A DNA stretch of 64,000 nucleotides from the NCBI RefSeq assembly GCF_046630445.1, contig NC_092336.1, positions 509,363,501 to 509,427,500 of the forward strand, given 5' to 3'. The stretch is from Rutidosis leptorrhynchoides. Taxonomy: Eukaryota > Streptophyta > Magnoliopsida > Asterales > Asteraceae. A program made the position numbers and the translations under genes. Under the pieces are notes generated by a model that saw only the letters and a list, made by a program, of their open reading frames with translations, was not told the origin of the DNA and did no database searches. Below, piece by piece: positions 35,467 to 46,700 of this stretch (its first letter is position 1; each line of letters opens with the position of its first letter).

Positions 35467-35693
35467 TGTTATGCGAGGTGTATACGAAATAGTTATATTT
35501 TTATTGCGAAATACTATTAAATACGATACAATTTTACACAAGTTATTTATTTATTTATAGAGTGGATATACCTAAACCTTGCTACAACACTATAGGCAGT
35601 GTACCTAATCGTAAAGTAGTGTAGTTTTTAGTAAGTTCGGTTCGTTCCGCAGGGAGCTAGCTGAGTTTAACGCTATATATATTTTAAACTATA

Positions 35694-35777
<84 letters not shown>

Positions 35778-36818
35778 TAGTAGTATTATTATTATAAAGG
35801 GGGTTTTACCGTTTAGTGACCGGTTTGTCGATTTTATGTCTTAAGTCATAATTAAAACCTAATGTAAAATATTAAATATAAATACAACTTAATTTAAAGC
35901 GTAAAGTAAATGACGATAAATAAAATTGCGATAATTAAAAGTACGATAATTAAAAGTGCAATAAATAAAATGACAGTAAATAAAAGTGCGATGAGATATA
36001 AAATAAAGGAATTATGCTTATTTAAACTTCCGTAATCATGATGTTCGACGTGTTGATTTTAATTTATTACCATGGGTTAATTGTCCTTTGTCCTGAATTA
36101 TTCAATATGTCCATCTGGTTTTTGTCCATAACAGTCCATCAGTCATAAATATAAAGTGCGAGTGTCCTCGTCAAATTATCCTTATACCCGAAGTCAAATA
36201 TTCCAACTAAGTGGGGAGTTAAACTGTAATAAGGTTTTAATACATTGTTAATGATTACACCAGGTTATCGACTGTGTGCAATCCAAGGTCTTAATACTTT
36301 ATTAACAATTACATCAAGTGTCCTTATATGTAATCCACCCTTGTTTTAATGAGTCCATTGACTATTAATCCATTCCCGTGTCCGGTTAAATGAACGATTA
36401 TTAGTACTTATAAATATCCCGCCCATCGTGTCCGATCGAGTGTATGTGGTTATTTATAATTACCTCAAATTGTAAATCTCTATATTAAATTAACGAACTA
36501 TCATTCAGTTAAACAAATATAAAGCCCATTAATAGTCCATAGTCCAATTTTCACAAGTGACGTTCTTTTGTCCAAACCCCAATTATGGTACAAAGCCCAA
36601 TTACCCAATCTTTAATATTTAGCCCAACATCACGATTACTTCGATTTAAATAAGCATAATAATAACTTAGCTACGAGACATTAATTTAAAAAGGTTTAAA
36701 ATAACTTACAATGATTATTAATAGCGTAGCGTTACACGGACAGAATTTCGACTTACAAACTTAAAACATTCGCCAACATAACCTTATTATTATTAAACTT
36801 TAAATTAAAATTAAAATT

Positions 36819-36868
<50 letters not shown>

Positions 36869-37451
36869 CGTAGATAGAAAGAAGGAAAAGGAATATGAAA
36901 TCGATCAGAATGCGCGGCCTTTTATAGGCCCACTTTGAATTATTGAACTCCGCGAGTGCGGTACTTCTCTTCTTCACAGCTTCGAGCAGTCGCGGAGCTT
37001 TGGATTCCAGCTCATCTCTTGATTAAAACGTGGGCTGCTTAAAAATGTAATATAATAATATATATAATTAATTATATATTATATTATATTCTTGTGCATA
37101 GTTGACTTGTAATTTTTGGTCCGTTGCGTCGCGTGCTGAAATTTGGTTCATGTCTCGGTTCCGGATTTTTGAACGCCTTTTCGTATAATTTAATATCTTG
37201 TACTTTGCGTTTCGCAGCTTGTACTCTTGTAATTTCTAGACGTTTCTCATCAATAATTTGAACCACTTGGATTGTACTTTGTACTTTTTAGCTTTTTGGT
37301 TATTTGCGTCTTCAATTCGTCGAATCTGTCTTTTGTCTTCACCTTTTATTTTTTAAACGAATATTACTTGGAAATAGAACAATTGCAACTAAAAGCTTAT
37401 CTTTTTTGAAGGATAATGCTATGAAATATATGTTCGTTTTTAGCATTATCA
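35467..37451 (-). repeat. 3' LTR of Athila-like element 1
   Basis: 1985 bp. Minus-strand ends TGATAATGCT (37451) and CGCATAACA (35467). It aligns with the LTR of element 2 (46701-48629). It contains AT microsatellites at 35690-35775 and 36823-36866 and a stretch of short tandem words of the type gataattaaaagtgc at about 35910-35995. Confidence 0.93.
36918..36961 (-). promoter_or_regulatory. LTR promoter of element 1: TATA box plus GC word
   Basis: Minus strand TATAAAAGG (36926-36918). About 22 bases upstream of it is the word whose plus-strand form is ctccgcgagtgcgg (36948-36961). A related gtcgcggagc sequence lies a little further upstream near 36990. The same 14-base word recurs at 41685-41698 before the env-like ORF. 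Confidence 0.7.
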
Positions 37452-37466
37452 AATATTCCCACACTT
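37452..37466 (-). other. Polypurine tract of element 1
   Basis: Minus strand AAGTGTGGGAATATT directly before the LTR start TGATAATG. The core AAGTGTGGG recurs at several other places in elements 1 and 2. Confidence 0.75.
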
Positions 37467-39526
37467 GAGCGTTGCTTGTCCTCAAGCAATATAGATCTTG
37501 AATAAAACTTTACTAGAATCACTTCTTTATTCTTCACACTTTGTACATCAGTGATTTCAATACGGCGGTATAAACAATGATAGTAACGATGCGGTTTACA
37601 GTCCCACATGACTATAAAAATTTAGATTCTTTTAGGAAATTGGATCTTTATGAAAACAATTGATCTTTTGAAAATTCAATCTAGCTTTTACCCTAGATAA
37701 TTTTTTCGGAATAACCCTTCACCGGTGTTTGCAAAATGTTTTTGTGGGTTTTGTGGGTTTCAGATTTGAAAATTTTAGCTCAAAACTTATGGTTTTGTGT
37801 CACCCACTTTCTAACCTTGTATTAGGAAAACAACACGTCCAGTATACTTGCTCCGTATATTACCTTTCTGTAAACTACCGTCCGGTTGTAAAGCAAAGCG
37901 TTGAACAAGCAACTGTTAAGGCAATGTCCCGTGACATGCTTTTGATTATGGTCTATATCGTGTCGGATGCAATTACTATCCTTTGTAGGAGCAATAGTAA
38001 AGATCACCCTTTAGTTTTTCGGTCTAGTACAAGGTCCTGTCTTCGACCATGCTATGCAACCACCGTCCTTACGGTTGACACCCGATTTGGTTCAGGTGAC
38101 CTAATGAATTCCGGTGAATTCTTAGGATTTTACGTTCAATGGTAATGAACACATTGAAAATGGGTTTTCAGAAAACAAATCGGTTTGTAATTTTGATTAA
38201 AATATTTTCTCGTTCAAGCTCGAGTTTAGATATCATCGAATTCCATGAGTTTGAATTCTTAATCTTTAACGTCAATCTCAAGGATTGAGTAATATCAGTC
38301 TTAAAAGCTGATTTTTAATTCTTTTAAGGAGATTATCCTTTCTGGGGATCTGATTCATTAGCTTTTGCACGATGCCCCCCATTGTACGAGACAGATCCTC
38401 TCATGGTTAGGATAAGTCTGACCACTTGGCGACCCTGTTTGATGCTAAGGTCCGTGGATTTACAGCTGATTTTCGAGAAAACTTTTCAAGGTTTTTTGTA
38501 GTCTCTACAACTGGTCTGGACGATAACTTCCTGACCTAAATCAAGAAGCGCATGTCTTTTTCTCGGAAGACTTTACTTTCTTTTAAATCAAGTGGCATAT
38601 TTCTTTCAAATATATTGTAAGAAATCGGGTAAAACTGATAAAATCATTCAAAACAAAAGTATCTTTAATTATTTGTACAAAAATATGTGATATGTGATTT
38701 AAATAACTTGGTAAAAATTTCCCACACTTGGCTTTTCTTTGCCTTTTTATTCTCCTCTATTCCATTTTAAATGAATTCTAACATTTTGGGTTGTTTCTCA
38801 ATTTATGTCCTTTACGAGGTAACGACAATTTCGGTATTAACACCTAGTTTTATCGTTCATAAATATGTATAAACATGATTTTGAATTCATTTATTTGAAA
38901 TTTTTTTAAAAATTTTACTAGAAGTGGGTAGTCAGTATATAAGACTAGGGCTGTTCTTTATTTTCAGAGAGCACTAGATTCTAATACAACTACTGCGTTA
39001 CTAGTAAAATTTAACGGTAGCTATTAAATCAAGTGTATAAGTAAAAAAATAATATTTAAAACCGAAAGAATTTAATCCCTTCCCACACTTAAGAACTTGC
39101 AATGCCCTCATTTGAAAGAAATCAGTAACATTTTAAATTATTGAGGGTGATTAGCGTAGAAAAATGATTAAATTTTATCAAAGTTTTAAATTATTGTTGT
39201 TTGTGTTGAATGATAAATGGTGCACTTCATTTGTTCATTCTGTCTATTGTTATATCACACTTGTTTTTCATTTTGTCGTCAAAATTAATAGCTTTTGCTG
39301 AACTTAATGCCAGTCTTTGAAACTGCGATGTTTTACCCTATTTTGTACATGAGATAAACTACAAACATATATATACATATTTTTGAAGTTGGGTATATTA
39401 CCCCACATTCAAAAATTATTAAAATCTAATAATAAAAGTTAGAAAATTATAAAAACTATTATAGTATCAAAAAAAAAAGTATAAAATTACAAGTTACAAA
39501 TAAATAAAAACAGGCATAAAAGAAAA
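37467..39526 (-). other. 3' noncoding region of element 1
   Basis: About 2 kb between the end of the env-like ORF and the polypurine tract, aligned with 48646-50440 of element 2. It contains further AAGTGTGGG words (38721-38729, 39082-39090). A 138-codon plus-strand frame at 37729 is antisense and not conserved as protein; no gene called. Confidence 0.6.
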
Positions 39527-41553
39527 TTAAGGTTGATGAGGATGGTGCCAGTAGGGATTCCATTCATAGCCGTAAGTGCTGTAGAATGCTTGAACTGGGT
39601 CATATGTAGGGTACGGTGGTCGGGTCTGTGTAGTCCAGGGAGGAAATATGGGCATTTGAGTAGGAATGTAGTTTGTATTTATGTGTGCACAATGACTTAT
39701 GATTTGGTTTTGATGATACTGCCAATCTTGAAATGCTCATTGTCTAGCCATTTCATACTCATGTTGAGCCATAAAAATTTGCATTTCTGTCATCTGATTC
39801 CCCCTCCCACATTACCTTGCTGCTGATCTCTTTCGACCTGTGGATGATTGCCATCATATGCTGCAGCGTTATGTCGTTTCTTTAAAACCTTAGCACCATG
39901 ATATACTTTCAAACCAATTGTATCACGGGGTTCTGGTGCTGCAATTATTAACCCCCCTGACTTCTATCGACACCGAGATACTCAGCAATTAAAGTAACAA
40001 AGATACCACCTCCTATTATACTATTAGGCCGTATACCCCTAACCATATCCGATAAATAATAACCCACACAATAAGGTATACTCACAGCCCTCTGTGGGTC
40101 TCGAATACACATGAGATAAAATAAATCATTTTCATTTACCTTCTCTTTGTTCCTACCTCGATGTGTAATCGAGTTTGCTAAGAACCTATGGATTACTCTT
40201 AGCTCAGCTCTATCAATATCAGTATAAGAGTAATGCCCCCCACGAAATCGGTTATGGCTAGTCATTCTACTCCATATTCCATTCATATCAAAATTTTCAT
40301 CAACCCTCCTACCATTTACTTTTAACCTTTGACAATAGTAGATGCTAATTCCTCAGGCGTATATATACATAAAGCCTGAGCCATGTCTAGTAGAGACATA
40401 TGGCGCATCACACCTCCTAATAAAAATCTAATAAAACTCCGATCGGTTAAGGTAGCTATCCGATCATTTATTTCAACACTACATAATAATTTCACACACC
40501 ATTCTCTATATACACGCCTACGTATATTGAACAAACGTTCCTAATCATTAAAAGTAGAATTACCATACCTTTGTGTAAGTAATTCTCTGATTGGATCGGC
40601 CAATCCCACTGTTTCTAACGGTTCTCAATCTATTACCCTGGGTACTTCAACAACATTAGATTGAAGGGTGTGTAAGTTCCTTTGATATTTTGGATATTCT
40701 ATCCAAAATCTGTCAAACCTCAAGTTTGGGTGTAAATCTGCCTCATGGATATTTGAAAATGAAATGACTTGATGAGGTATATTTTGTTTGTATTGGTCGT
40801 TAATATCATGTTCGTCTGCATTCTCAGGAGGAGCATTGCGAGCCTGAGATGCGGATGAAGATTCACCCCTTTCAGTCTGCAACACACATTAAACACAATT
40901 TTTGTGCATCCAAATATGCATTAGTGTTAGCAGAATCATAAATCAAAACAATCATAATGACATATTTAATCCATATTAAACTTTATACGCATTTTCACAA
41001 TATTAACAATTCTACACTTTTACAAATAAACATATATGAAAATGTATACAATGTTCCTTAGTATTCATCTTCTAAATCATGTCAAAAATAATCATTATAG
41101 CAATTAAACGAGTTCCAAATGGCATTCATATCAATTAAATCGAGTTCATGCATTTTTGACTCAAAAAGTCCACTTTAATGCTCAAAAATCATGTTTAGGA
41201 TCAAAGTTTTGATCATTTAGCAACCTAATCATGTTACACTACTTAATTAAGCATAAACTAACAACAAAATTCAGTCATAACCCGTTTATATCAAAAAGCC
41301 CCAATTTTGCTCGAGAACACAAACCCTAGATTACTCAAAATTTGAAATTTAAGGCTTCTAATCATGTTAAATAGCATCAATCTAGGTTATACAAACATAA
41401 TATACAAACAATTTAAGCACAATTAAGCTAGAAATTATCAAAATCAAATTAGGTATAATTTTACTCAAAAACACTAAAAATCCGGATTAAAGAGTGTTTA
41501 GATGTAGAAATTACCGATTTCCTTGAAAAACTTCTTGGCAAGTATCTCCTCAT
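39527..41553 (-). pseudogene. Athila env-like ORF3 with an apparent intron, decayed
   Basis: Athila-type ORF3, often called env-like although no envelope function is proven. A short first exon starts at the ATG at 41553 (MRRYLPRSFSRKS) and ends at a GGTAAT donor at 41515; the second exon begins after TTGCAG at 40876 in the same phase (TERGESSS...). Then: DRFWIEYPKYQRNL, RRRVYREWCVKLLC, FIRFLLGGVMRHMSLLDMAQ, GGHYSYTDIDRAELRVIHRF, GIFVTLIAEYLGV, and a Pro/Tyr-rich tail to a stop at 39529-39527. Two stops (about 40625 and 40540; both look like TGG changed to a stop), a one-base loss near 40320, a frameshift in a G run near 39960 and a stop at about 39800. No signal peptide seen. The intron is an inference from site sequence and phase. 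Confidence 0.65.
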
Positions 41554-41655
41554 CGTGATTTTAGCAAAAACGGTGAAAAATCGTGATTTTAAGAGGGTTT
41601 GTGTGTGTTTTTCGCAGAAAAAAATGTGTTTGTGTGTGGACTGGCCTGTCTCGAC

Positions 41656-41698
41656 CAGATATATCCTGGTCTGGTTTTTAGAACCTCCGCGAGTGCGG
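41656..41698 (-). promoter_or_regulatory. Putative internal promoter of the env-like ORF, element 1
   Basis: The word ctccgcgagtgcgg (41685-41698, plus-strand form), identical to that in the LTR at 36948-36961, is followed about 20 bases downstream on the minus strand by GGATATATC (about 41666-41658). The first-exon ATG (41553) is about 105 bases further, after a C/A-rich leader. Confidence 0.5.
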
Positions 41699-41699
41699 A

Positions 41700-42614
41700 T
41701 TTCCTTTTTTTATATTATAAAATCTTTAATAATAAAATAATTAATTAAATTTAAAATTTTATTTTCCTTTTTATTTAGGACGAGGTTGTTTCGGTACGTT
41801 TACCTAGTCCGTCCCTCGACAAAATTTTAAAATTTGTCATTTTAAAGCGATTGTTTTAAAAGCAAAGATTTTTGGGTTTTTTTAAATATTTTTGGCATAC
41901 TTTAATTCAATAAGAATATAAATAATGATAACAAAATTTCTCGTCCCGCCCTTGGGTAAAGCAATTTCGGTTCAACGACCTAGTCTTCAACTTACGACGA
42001 ATTTTAGAAATCATATTTTTAACTTAATGAAATAAAGTACATTTTTGTTTTTAAATTCACACCAAACTTAAATTTAAAATGCATAAAATTAAAAATTCAT
42101 ATTAATATCATTAATATTTTTATACATTAATTTTACAAACTTATATTGAAAATATTAATTTTTAAAATATTTAAAAACTTAAATATATTGGTTTAAAAAA
42201 TTTACAATAATAATTTAATATTAATTTAAAAACAAGGTAAAAAAAATAAAACTAAAAATATTTTTGGTCTTTTATCCCACTTTAATCAATCAAATATTAT
42301 CAAAAATATACGTCTCTCTTTTGGGTAAAGTAATTTCGGCATTTTTACCTAGTTTTACTCCTGACGAATTTTTGAAATATTTTGGATTGATTGATTAAAG
42401 ATATTTATAACTTATGAACAAACGGTAAATTTAGCAGTGATGTAATAAATTTTTGTAAGATATCAATAATTTCGGTTTCGCATACCTAATTTTATTGAAT
42501 ATCAATTTAATACTTTATAGCGAACGATTCAGCGTTTATTATCAAAAGGTTAAAAGCAATAAAATAAAATAAAATAAATAAAAACTGTACATACTTACCT
42601 GTGAGATAGAATTC
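41700..42614 (-). other. Noncoding region between zinc-knuckle ORF and env-like ORF
   Basis: Very AT-rich. It includes a block (41782-42100) that also occurs in element 2 at 50604-50900 (tttcggtacgtttacctagtc). No coding potential. Confidence 0.55.
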
Positions 42615-43031
42615 TCAGAGACCTGCTTTAGCCGACTCATAGGAGAGTCGTGTAATTTAGTTTTCCATAGATACATAAGCGTAACCTCGATTCTTCAATA
42701 ACGTTTCTTCTAAACATATGAACGGTCCTTCTCTGCATAGAGTAACAAATTCGGTATTTGAATATGTTTGATTGTTCGAACATTTACCTTCGTGTGACTA
42801 TTTTCCGCATTTATGACATCTTTCAAGGTGTCGTGCTCTTCTTTTTGTTGCGGATTTTGATTTTCCTTTACCAAAATGTGTTTTATGATGATCTTTCCTG
42901 AGTTCTTTCCTCACTTCGTCCATTTTACCTCTTATGAATGATACCAGTTCACTCGAGAAGATGTTATTATTACGTTTAGTAATCATAGCGTGTAGTAGTA
43001 GACCATGGTTCATATCAAAGGAATTCTTCAT
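42615..43031 (-). pseudogene. Small zinc-knuckle ORF between pol and env-like ORF, element 1
   Basis: One frame of 138 codons on the minus strand, starting MKNSFDMNHGLLLHAM at 43031. Basic middle part (KGKSKSATKRRARH), then a knuckle-like pattern CHKC-GK*S-H-EGK-C, C-X2-C-X4-H-X3-C, in which the third X position is a TAG (about 42798, most likely TGG before). It continues NTEFVTLCREGPF...GYAYVSMEN, meets a TAA at about 42657 (CAA before) and ends at TGA 42617-42615. Two stops show decay; the frame is otherwise conserved, which suggests a real protein in the parent family. Function unknown; nucleic-acid binding is likely from the knuckle. Confidence 0.55.
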
Positions 43032-43195
43032 CTCGTAAAACCTAAAAGAAATAAAAATTCAGAATGGAGGGAGAAGACTAGTTCTTTAGGGTCTGCTAGG
43101 GAAAGACCATGCGGATTCCATTTTCAAAAACTACACGAAAACAGAATATCTAACTCTAACAGAAATTCATATTACCCTTAAAAGATTCGAATCTT

Positions 43196-43204
43196 CCCAC
43201 ACTT
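43196..43204 (-). other. Polypurine-like AAGTGTGGG word at the end of pol, element 1
   Basis: Same core as the polypurine tract at 37458-37466, here immediately at the pol stop codon. Could serve as a central polypurine tract or be a sequence relic. Confidence 0.35.
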
Positions 43205-46200
43205 AGTTAGCTGTGGTGTCGAAATTGTGATTAACTTCATCTTCAACTTCCATTGGATTATTTATGTAATGTTTAACTCTGTGACCATTAACCTTAAATT
43301 CAATCCCATTTGAATTTATTAACTCTACTGTTCCGTATAGGAAAACTCTTTTGACTATGAATGGTCCAGACCATCTTGATTTCAATTTTCCAGGAAATAA
43401 CTTGAATCGTGAATTGAAAAGAAGAACTCTGTCTCCTTCCTTAAATTCTTTTGAACTTCTGATTCTTTTATCATGCCATTTCTTTGTTCTTTCCTTATAG
43501 ATTAACGAATTTTCATATGCTTCATGCCTTAATTCTTCTAATTCGTTTAGTTGAATTAACCGTAGACGTTCGGCTTCATGCAAATCCAGATTACATGTTT
43601 TCAAAGCCCAAAATGCTTTGTGCTCAATTTCTACTGGAAGGTGACATGCTTTTTCGTAAATGAGTCTAAAATCTGCGGTTCCAATTGGAGTTTTGTAAGC
43701 TGTTCTAAAAGCCCAGAGTGTATCCTCCAATTTCATGGACCATTCCTTCGAATTTGATCCTACGGTTTTCTCTAGAATATGTTTTAATGCTCGGTTGGTA
43801 TTTTCTACTTATCCACTTGTTTGTGGATGATAAGCGGTTGAGATTTTATGAGTTATTCCATATCTTTTGAGAACTTTCTCAAGTTGATTATTACAAAAAT
43901 GAGTACCCCGATCACTTATTAAAGCTTTCGGTGTTCCAAACCTAGCAAAAAGACGTTTTAAGAAGTTGACTACAACTCGTGCATCGTTAGTTGGGAGAGC
44001 TTGTGCTTCTGCCCATTTAGATACATAATCAATGGCTACGAGAATGTAGAGATTATTATGAGATTTTGAAAATGGACCCATAATGTCAATACCCCAAACG
44101 TCAAATACTTCACATACTTGAATGATATTTTGTGGCATTTCATCACGTTGACTTATTTTTCCGGCCCTTTGACAAGCATTACAGGATTTACAAAGAAGGT
44201 GTGCGTCTTTGAAAATTGTAGGCCAATAGAATCCAGCGTCATAAACTTTTCTTGCTGTGAGTTGAGGCCCATAATGCCTTCCTGTTGTTCCTGTGTGACA
44301 ATGGTTTAAGATTTGACTAGTTTCATCTCCGAATACGCATCGGCGTATTATTCTATCGGGACAACTTTTAAACAAATATGGATCTTCCTAAAAATAGTGT
44401 TTTATATCAATAAAGAATTTCTTTCGTTTTTGGTACGACAACCTTTTTTCAAGGAATCCACATACTAAGTAGTTTGCATAGTCTGCAAACCATGGAATTT
44501 CATTATAATCGATCTTTAAAAGATATTCATCAGGAAAGTTGTCTTGTATGGCCTATTCATTTAGAACCTCTAATTCAGGATTTTCAAGACAAGAAAGATG
44601 ATCAGCGGCGAGATTTTCTGCTCCCTTTTTGTCTCGGATTTCAATATCGAACTCTTGTAAGAGTAAGATCCAACGAATTAATCGTGGTTTAGCATCTTGT
44701 TTTGAAAATAGGTATCTAAGAGCAGAATGGTCGGTATAGACCACCGTTTTATCTAGAACGAGATATGAACGAAATTTGTCAAAAGCAAAGACAATAGCAA
44801 GGAGTTCTTTTTCAGTAGTTGTGTAATTCGTTTGTGCTCCTTGTAACGTCTTACTAGCGTAATAAATAGGTTGAAATCGTTTTTCAATCCTTTGTCCTAA
44901 AACGGCTCCCATTGCGAAATCACTTGCATCGCACATGAGTTCAAATGGTAGATTCCAATTTGGAGTTATCATGATCGGCGCATTATTGAGTTTTTCTTTA
45001 AAAATATTAAAAGATTTGATGCATTCATCTGAAAAGATGAATGGAGCATCCTTTTCTAGGAGTTTATTAATAGGGGTGGCAATTTTAGAAAAATCTTTTA
45101 TGAAACGTCAGTAAAAACCAGCATGCCCTAGAAAACTCCTAACTCCTCTAACATTGGTGGGATGTGGAAGTTTAGCAATTACATCTACTTTAGCTCTATC
45201 CACTTCAATTCCTTCATTTGAAATTTTATGACCAAGAACGATGCCTTCTCTAACCATGAAATGCATTTCTCCCAATTAAGTACTAGATTTGATTGTTCGC
45301 ATCTAATAAGCATTCGTTCAAGATTAACTAGACATGATTCAAATGTATCACCGAAGACTGAAAAGTCATCCATGAAAACTTCCATGCATTCTTCTATCAT
45401 GTCATGAAAAATCGCCATCATGCACCTTTGAAAGGTTGTAGGGGCGTTGCAAAGTCCAAATGGCATGCGTTTGTAAGCAAAAGTACCATAAGGGCACGTG
45501 AATGTGGTTTTTTCTTGGTCCTCGGGTGCGATTGGAATTTGAAAGTATCCGGAGAAACCGTCAAGAAAACAATAGTAACTATTCTCGGCTAATCTTTCCA
45601 ACATTTAATCAATGAAAGGTAAGGGAAAGTGATCTTTTCTGGTGGCGTCATTTAATTTTCTATAATCAATACAAACACGTCATCTTGTTATAGCCCTAGT
45701 AGGAATAAGCTCATTTTTTTCATTTGTGATGACAGTCAGGCCACCCTTCTTAGGTACGCATTGAACTGGCTTACCCATGGACTATCAGAGATTGGATAAA
45801 TTAAACCTGCATCTAGCAGTTTAATAATTTCTTTCTTAACAACATCTTGCATATTAGGATTTAGTCTTCGTTGGCGTTGCACATATGTTTTATGACCTTC
45901 TTCCATAAGGATTTTATGTGTGCAATACGAAGGACTACGCCTTTAATGTCATGAATCTTCCATGCAATAGCTGATTTATGAGCTTTTAGCACAGAAATAA
46001 GTTGAGATTTTTCATTTTCAGTAAGAGAAGATGATATTATTACAGGTAATTCAGATTCACCATGTAAATAAGCGTATTCCAAATGGTTTGGAAGTGGCTT
46101 TAACTCTAATGTCGGTGGTTCTTCTATCGATGATTTGTATCGATATCTGTCTTCCTCTTTTAACATTTGAAGTTCTTCTGTTGTTGGTTCATAATCATTA

Positions 46201-46700
46201 GCCATGAGTGTAGCTAACATTTCAGCTTCATCAATTAGTTCAGTTCCTTCTCCTAAAGAACATTCTCCTGTTCCTTGTAATTCTAGAAATTCTTCTAACA
46301 ATTCTGCATGTGAATCTATAGTTTGAATATAATAACATGTATCATCTGCAGATTGTGGTTGTTGCATGGCTCTATCAACAGAAAAGGTAACACTCTCTTC
46401 CTCTATACTTAGGGCCAGTTTCTTACCAAACACGTCTATTATTGCTTTAGCCGTGTTTAAGAATGGTCTTCCTAATATGATAGGAACTCGAGAATCTTCT
46501 TCGATGTCTAGAATAACAAAATCTACTGGAAATACTAAAGTACCAACTTTAACTAGCATGTTCTCCATTATCCCTCTAGGATATTTTACTAATCGATCTG
46601 CTAGTTGTATGCTTATTCGTGTTGGTTTCAATTCTCCAAGGTCTAGTTTAGCGTATAATGAATACGGCATTAAATTTATACTAGCACCTAAGTCTGCCGA
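43203..46700 (-). pseudogene. pol: Athila-like pol, element 1, decayed and 5' truncated
   Basis: Starts inside the protease (SADLGASINLMPYSLYAKLD) where element 2 is inserted. Frame breaks near 45920 (two-base loss after DIKG) and near 45250; stops near 45690, 45600 and 43809 (QTSG*VEN, CAA to TAA) among others. RT: YYCFLDGFSGYFQIPIAPED, PFGLCNAPTTFQRCM and FMDDFSVFG (about 45370). RNase [17 protein letters not shown] and [10 protein letters not shown]. Integrase: HCHTG...[11 protein letters not shown] zinc finger, D in [11 protein letters not shown] in ISDRGTHF, then the C-terminal [20 protein letters not shown] module. Ends with [12 protein letters not shown] at 43203. Confidence 0.87.

Larger units (their letters stand above)
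21711..35688. repeat. Tandem duplication, copy B (split by the Copia element)
   Basis: Copy B consists of 21711-21805 and 29104-35688 and continues directly into Athila element 1, whereas copy A is cut inside that LTR. The Copia element (21806-29098) and its second CTTTT interrupt it. Confidence 0.95.
35467..46700 (-). mobile_element. Athila-like element 1 (Ty3/Gypsy), decayed, interrupted
   Basis: Minus-strand element. From left: 3' LTR (35467-37451), polypurine tract, 3' noncoding region, env-like ORF3 (39527-41553), intergenic promoter-like region, a small zinc-knuckle ORF, pol. It is broken at 46700, inside the protease, by element 2; its gag and 5' LTR are not in the window. The env-like ORF after pol and the DLGASINLMP protease motif fit Athila-type plant elements. 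Many stops and frameshifts: not autonomous. Confidence 0.88.

Noticed and set aside
14306..35688. The 6.7-kb direct repeats as the two LTRs of one giant retroelement
   Set aside because: Copy A ends inside the Athila LTR at a filler junction, there are no matching TG/CA ends or target duplication, and the DNA between them is the Copia inserted within copy B. A tandem duplication explains everything.
37729..38145. 138-codon plus-strand frame
   Set aside because: Antisense to the 3' noncoding region of element 1; the matching region of element 2 has stops in that frame.
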